In this document: piece by piece, positions 60,948-64,000 of the stretch
Numbering within the stretch: the first letter of the stretch is position 1
How the letters are laid out: every line of letters begins with the position of its first letter
Origin: Pseudobdellovibrionaceae bacterium
GTDB taxonomy: Bacteria; Bdellovibrionota; Bdellovibrionia; Bdellovibrionales; JAMPXM01
Reading direction: 5' to 3'
DNA: 64,000 bases
NCBI GenBank assembly: GCA_947462815.1
Contig: CANHQR010000005.1
Span: 1-64,000 of the forward strand
Notes under the pieces: generated by a model
Seen by the model: the letters and a program-made list of their open reading frames with translations, nothing else
Told to the model about the DNA's origin: nothing
The model's database searches: none
Position numbers and translations under genes: made by a program

Positions 60948-61985
60948 ATGCAAAGCTCGGGTTGGGAAGGCCAATTGGCCGAAATTGTTCGCGAAGCCGA
61001 GGCGGCGTTTTTGTTGGCCTCGACATCCAAAGATCTCTACGAACTGAAAGTGAAGTTTCTGGGTAAGTCCGGAAGCTTTCAGGGCGTGATGAAGGCCATG
61101 GGCGCGTTGCCTCCCGCGGAAAAGCCTGCGGCGGGGAAGCTCGTCAACGAGGCCAAGCAGCGCCTCGAAGCTCGCTATGCTGAAGTCGAAGCTGCCCTCA
61201 AGGCTAAAGAGTTGGGTGAACGTTTGGCCGCTGAGAGTTTGGATCTCACTTTGCCGGGCACAGCCTGGACGCCGGGCGCTCAGCATCCGGTCACTTTGGT
61301 GATGGACGAGATCGCCGAAATCATGTCCCGACTCGGGTATGCGGTTCGCACGGGACCTTTGATCGAATCGGATCGCAATAACTTTGAAGCTTTGAACGTG
61401 CCGAAGGATCACCCGGCGCGCGACATGCAAGACACCTTTTACATCGATGAACATCATGTGCTTCGCACACAAACCTCGCCGATCCAGATTCGCGTGATGG
61501 AGAGCGAAGCGCCGCCTCTTCGCGTGGTGGCGCCGGGAGCCGTGTTTCGCTGTGATGCCGACGTCTCGCATTCGCCGAACTTTCATCAAATCGAAGGTCT
61601 ATGTGTGGATCGACGCGTGTCGATGGCCGATCTCAAAGGCACGATCTCATTTTTTGTGGGTGAATTCTTTGGCCGTGGACTGAAAACAAGATTCCGACCC
61701 AGCTTCTTTCCGTTCACTGAACCTTCGGCGGAGATGGATTGTCAGTGTCCGCTGTGTAAGGGCAAGGGTTGTCGCATGTGTGGTCAATCGGGCTGGATTG
61801 AAATCGGCGGTTGCGGTTTGGTGCACCCGAATGTGTTCCAGTCTGCGGGCCTCGATCCGAAGCAATGGCAGGGTTTTGCTTTTGGCTTCGGGATCGAGCG
61901 CATGGCGATCATCAAATACGGCATCACCGACATTCGTCTCTATACTGAAAATGATGTGCGCTTTCTCAAGCAGTTTCCGAGTTAA
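60948..61985 (+). CDS. pheS: Phenylalanyl-tRNA synthetase alpha subunit
   Basis: About 345 residues from the ATG at 60948, which places the family segment [13 protein letters not shown] at the expected distance; a TTG at 60906 is in frame. A coiled-coil N-terminus is followed by [11 protein letters not shown], the class II core with [33 protein letters not shown] and [16 protein letters not shown], and the C-terminal [15 protein letters not shown] (motif 3). An insert with [15 protein letters not shown] (four to five Cys) looks like a zinc-binding loop. It pairs with PheT encoded 96 bases downstream. Confidence 0.95.
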   Translation: MQSSGWEGQLAEIVREAEAAFLLASTSKDLYELKVKFLGKSGSFQGVMKAMGALPPAEKPAAGKLVNEAKQRLEARYAEVEAALKAKELGERLAAESLDLTLPGTAWTPGAQHPVTLVMDEIAEIMSRLGYAVRTGPLIESDRNNFEALNVPKDHPARDMQDTFYIDEHHVLRTQTSPIQIRVMESEAPPLRVVAPGAVFRCDADVSHSPNFHQIEGLCVDRRVSMADLKGTISFFVGEFFGRGLKTRFRPSFFPFTEPSAEMDCQCPLCKGKGCRMCGQSGWIEIGGCGLVHPNVFQSAGLDPKQWQGFAFGFGIERMAIIKYGITDIRLYTENDVRFLKQFPS

Positions 61986-62081
61986 GTGACCGGGCGCCCT
62001 TGTGCGAGGTCGCGATGAGTTTCTCGGTCTGAAATGCGCCGGTTGAGATCCAGAGAGCTGTGAACTGAAGGAATTAGGAAC

Positions 62082-64000
62082 ATGAAGATTTCGTTGAAGT
62101 GGCTGCAAGACTATGTGGATTTGGCGGACTTCTTCGCTAAGCCCGAAGAATTGGCTCGCTTGCTGACGAGTGCGGGACTTGAAGTCGAAAGTATTTCGGA
62201 CCAGGCGAAGCAGTTTCAACATGTTGTCGTCGGACACATTCTCGAGAAGGGTGTGCATCCCAACGCGGATCGCTTGTCCTTGTGTCAGGTGTCGACGGGC
62301 GATGGTGTGGTTCATCAGATCGTGTGCGGAGCTCAGAACCACAAGTCAGGAGATCGCGTCGTCGTGGCTTTGCCGGGCGCGATCTTGCCGGGGGATTTTG
62401 CGATCAAGCAGGCGAAGGTTCGCGGTGTCGAGTCCGGCGGTATGCTCTGTTCTGAAAAGGAACTGGGTTTGTCCACGGAAGGTGATGGTATCGTGATCTT
62501 GCCGTCAGATGCGCCGGTGGGGCGAGGCTTTGCTGAATATCGCGGGTTGAACGATGTGCTGTTTGAAATCAAAGTGACGCCCAACCGCGCCGACTGTCTC
62601 AGTCATCGGGGTTTGGCGTTGGAAATCGGTTGCTTGTTAGGACGCGAGGTCCGTGCGCCCAAAACCGAACTCCGTCGAGTCGCTGGTGCGGCAGGCGACG
62701 TGAGTGTGGAGATTCAGGCGGCAGACTTGGGGCCTCGCTATGCGGGCCGTCTGGTCCGCCGTGTGAAAGTGGGGCCATCGCCGGATTGGTTGCGGCAAAG
62801 GCTCGAGAATGTCGGTTTGAAGTCGATCAACAACGTCGTGGATATCACCAACTACGTGATGATGGAGCTCGGCCAGCCGATGCACGCCTTTGATACGCGC
62901 GAGCTTCGCGGACGCGGTCTGATTGTGGCGCGTGCGGTGGCGGGTGAAAGTTTTGTCACCTTAGATGGCACCGAGCTGAAACTTGACGGCACTGAGCTCA
63001 CGATTCGCGATCGTGAGCGTACGGTGGCGCTGGCGGGAGTGGTGGGTGGAAAAAATTCGGGAGTGAGTGAATCGACGACGGAGATTTTCTTGGAGTCGGC
63101 GTATTTCCGCCCCAGTGCGGTTCGTCGCACGCTGCGAAAGTTTGGTTTCGAAACGGACTCGGGTTATCGATTCTCCCGCGGCGTGAACCCCGAAGGCGCA
63201 CGCTTGGCTTTGGATCGCGCAACGGCTTTGGTCGTGGAGATCGCCGGTGGCGAAGCCGCCGCAGAAGCCGTGGATGTCTACCCTTCGCCGCTGGAGCGCG
63301 CGGAGATTCGCGTCAGCCTCAAGTGGATGGAAGAGCGCTTGGGCTATAGCGTTGAGGCTCATGATTTCGAAACGTGGATGAAGCGCTTAGGGGCTGAGTT
63401 TCGAGTTTTGACGCCAGGTGATTATCTGGTGATCGCGCCCAGCCACAGACCGGACCTGCTCATCGATGCAGATCTCTTGGAAGAGTTCGCGCGTTTGCAG
63501 GGCTACGATCGTATTCCCGAAAAGCTTCCCAAACTCGATACGGCTCCGGCTTCACATGATGCCGAATACCTCGGCGAGCGAAGAGCGCGACGGACCTTGG
63601 CGGGTCTCGGGATTTTGCAGGCTCTGAATTATGCTTTCCTTGGCGATCGAGCTCAGAAGGAGTTTGTGGGCGAGGCGCGTGGCTGGCGCGATGTGGGCTT
63701 ACATATGGATGATGAGGATGTGCGCATCCTCAATCCGCTCAATGAAGAGATCAACGTCATGCGGCGGGCTCTCACGCCGGCCCTTTATCGCAACGCGCTT
63801 CACAATTTCAGAAACGGTGAGCGAGTGGGGCGTTTGTTTGAGATTGGCAGAAGTTTTCACCGCCGGACGCGCGCGCGCTCCGAAAAGTTTGCCGGTACGG
63901 AGTTCGGCGAAGAATCGCGCGTCGCTTTTTGCTTTTGGGGTGGAGAAACTGACCTTTGGGGGCGAAAGGAAGCCGCACCACCTGCTATGCGCCTCAAGTC
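62082..64000 (+). CDS. pheT: Phenylalanyl-tRNA synthetase beta subunit, 3' end outside window
   Basis: The first 639 codons of pheT, cut by the window end; full proteins are about 800 residues. The start ATG at 62082 lies four bases after AGGAA. Visible: MKISLKWLQDYVDL, the EMAP/tRNA-binding-like domain (about 40-150: VVVGHILEKGVHPNADRLSLCQV, VCGAQNHKSGDRVVVA, KVRGVESGGMLCSEKELGL), the B3/B4 editing region (ITNYVMMELGQPMHAFD), the B5 domain, and the start of the catalytic-like core (RRALTPALYRNALHNFRNG). It provides tRNA binding and editing of mischarged Tyr. Confidence 0.96.
   Translation, partial: MKISLKWLQDYVDLADFFAKPEELARLLTSAGLEVESISDQAKQFQHVVVGHILEKGVHPNADRLSLCQVSTGDGVVHQIVCGAQNHKSGDRVVVALPGAILPGDFAIKQAKVRGVESGGMLCSEKELGLSTEGDGIVILPSDAPVGRGFAEYRGLNDVLFEIKVTPNRADCLSHRGLALEIGCLLGREVRAPKTELRRVAGAAGDVSVEIQAADLGPRYAGRLVRRVKVGPSPDWLRQRLENVGLKSINNVVDITNYVMMELGQPMHAFDTRELRGRGLIVARAVAGESFVTLDGTELKLDGTELTIRDRERTVALAGVVGGKNSGVSESTTEIFLESAYFRPSAVRRTLRKFGFETDSGYRFSRGVNPEGARLALDRATALVVEIAGGEAAAEAVDVYPSPLERAEIRVSLKWMEERLGYSVEAHDFETWMKRLGAEFRVLTPGDYLVIAPSHRPDLLIDADLLEEFARLQGYDRIPEKLPKLDTAPASHDAEYLGERRARRTLAGLGILQALNYAFLGDRAQKEFVGEARGWRDVGLHMDDEDVRILNPLNEEINVMRRALTPALYRNALHNFRNGERVGRLFEIGRSFHRRTRARSEKFAGTEFGEESRVAFCFWGGETDLWGRKEAAPPAMRLK

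Overview
The window looks like chromosomal DNA of a Gram-negative, respiring deltaproteobacterium-like organism, most plausibly a member of the Bdellovibrionota. That placement is inferred from the combination of a complete general type II secretion operon, an alternative complex III operon, system II cytochrome c maturation, a mevalonate pathway and several small outer-membrane beta-barrel proteins. It was not tested against a database. Coding density is high, many neighbouring genes overlap by 1-4 bases, and base composition is moderately GC-rich throughout. No rRNA, tRNA or CRISPR array was seen.

Layout. 1-7160: a PhoD-type phosphatase lipoprotein cut by the window edge, a complete 1.07 kb insertion sequence (1497-2571, 23-bp perfect terminal inverted repeats), a three-gene envelope operon on the minus strand, then a zinc-ribbon membrane protein, a dolichyl-phosphate-mannose-synthase-like glycosyltransferase and an SH3-domain envelope protein. 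7483-15189: housekeeping genes mutL, miaA, yicC, gmk, rpoZ, a long bifunctional Rel/SpoT gene and an OsmC-like gene. 15199-16987 (minus): a beta-barrel protein, a small lipoprotein and ssb. 17213-31042 (minus): the type II secretion operon in order gspC-D-E-F-G-H-I-J-K-L-M-N, lacking only the prepilin peptidase. 31753-34436: a divergent FabD-like protein, a cobalamin adenosyltransferase and an N-formylglutamate amidohydrolase-like gene. 34506-46241: resB and ccsA (cytochrome c assembly) followed by actA-B-C-D-E-F, the quinol-oxidising alternative complex III, closed by a strong hairpin terminator. 46339-47673: an alpha/beta hydrolase. 47706-53526: thrS, infC and, split off by five small minus-strand genes, rpmI and rplT. 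53750-59154: a tightly overlapped mevalonate operon (fni, mvaA, a phosphomevalonate-kinase-like gene, mvaD, mvk). 59151-60833 (minus): a TrmH-type methyltransferase and rsmG. 60948-64000: pheS and pheT (pheT cut by the window end).

How the genes work together. ResB/CcsA attach haem to the pentahaem ActA and monohaem ActE, which with ActB, ActC, ActD and ActF would pass electrons from quinol to a terminal oxidase not encoded here. The mevalonate genes turn HMG-CoA into isopentenyl and dimethylallyl diphosphate. Polyprenyl phosphates made from these are plausible substrates for the glycosyltransferase at 5317. The type II system would export folded enzymes.

The most unusual signals are mainly regulatory or structural. 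They are a threonine-rich 31-codon ORF whose stop overlaps the thrS start; an AUU start for infC followed by a Gly/Pro-rich extension of about 90 residues on IF3; separation of infC from rpmI-rplT; a palindrome embedded in a good promoter before rpmI; palindromes before actA, gspC and ssb; a private promoter for the major pseudopilin gene gspG; six 15-bp repeats just before and in frame with actB; an insertion sequence whose end supplies the stop codon of a neighbouring gene; and several operon-first genes that look leaderless.
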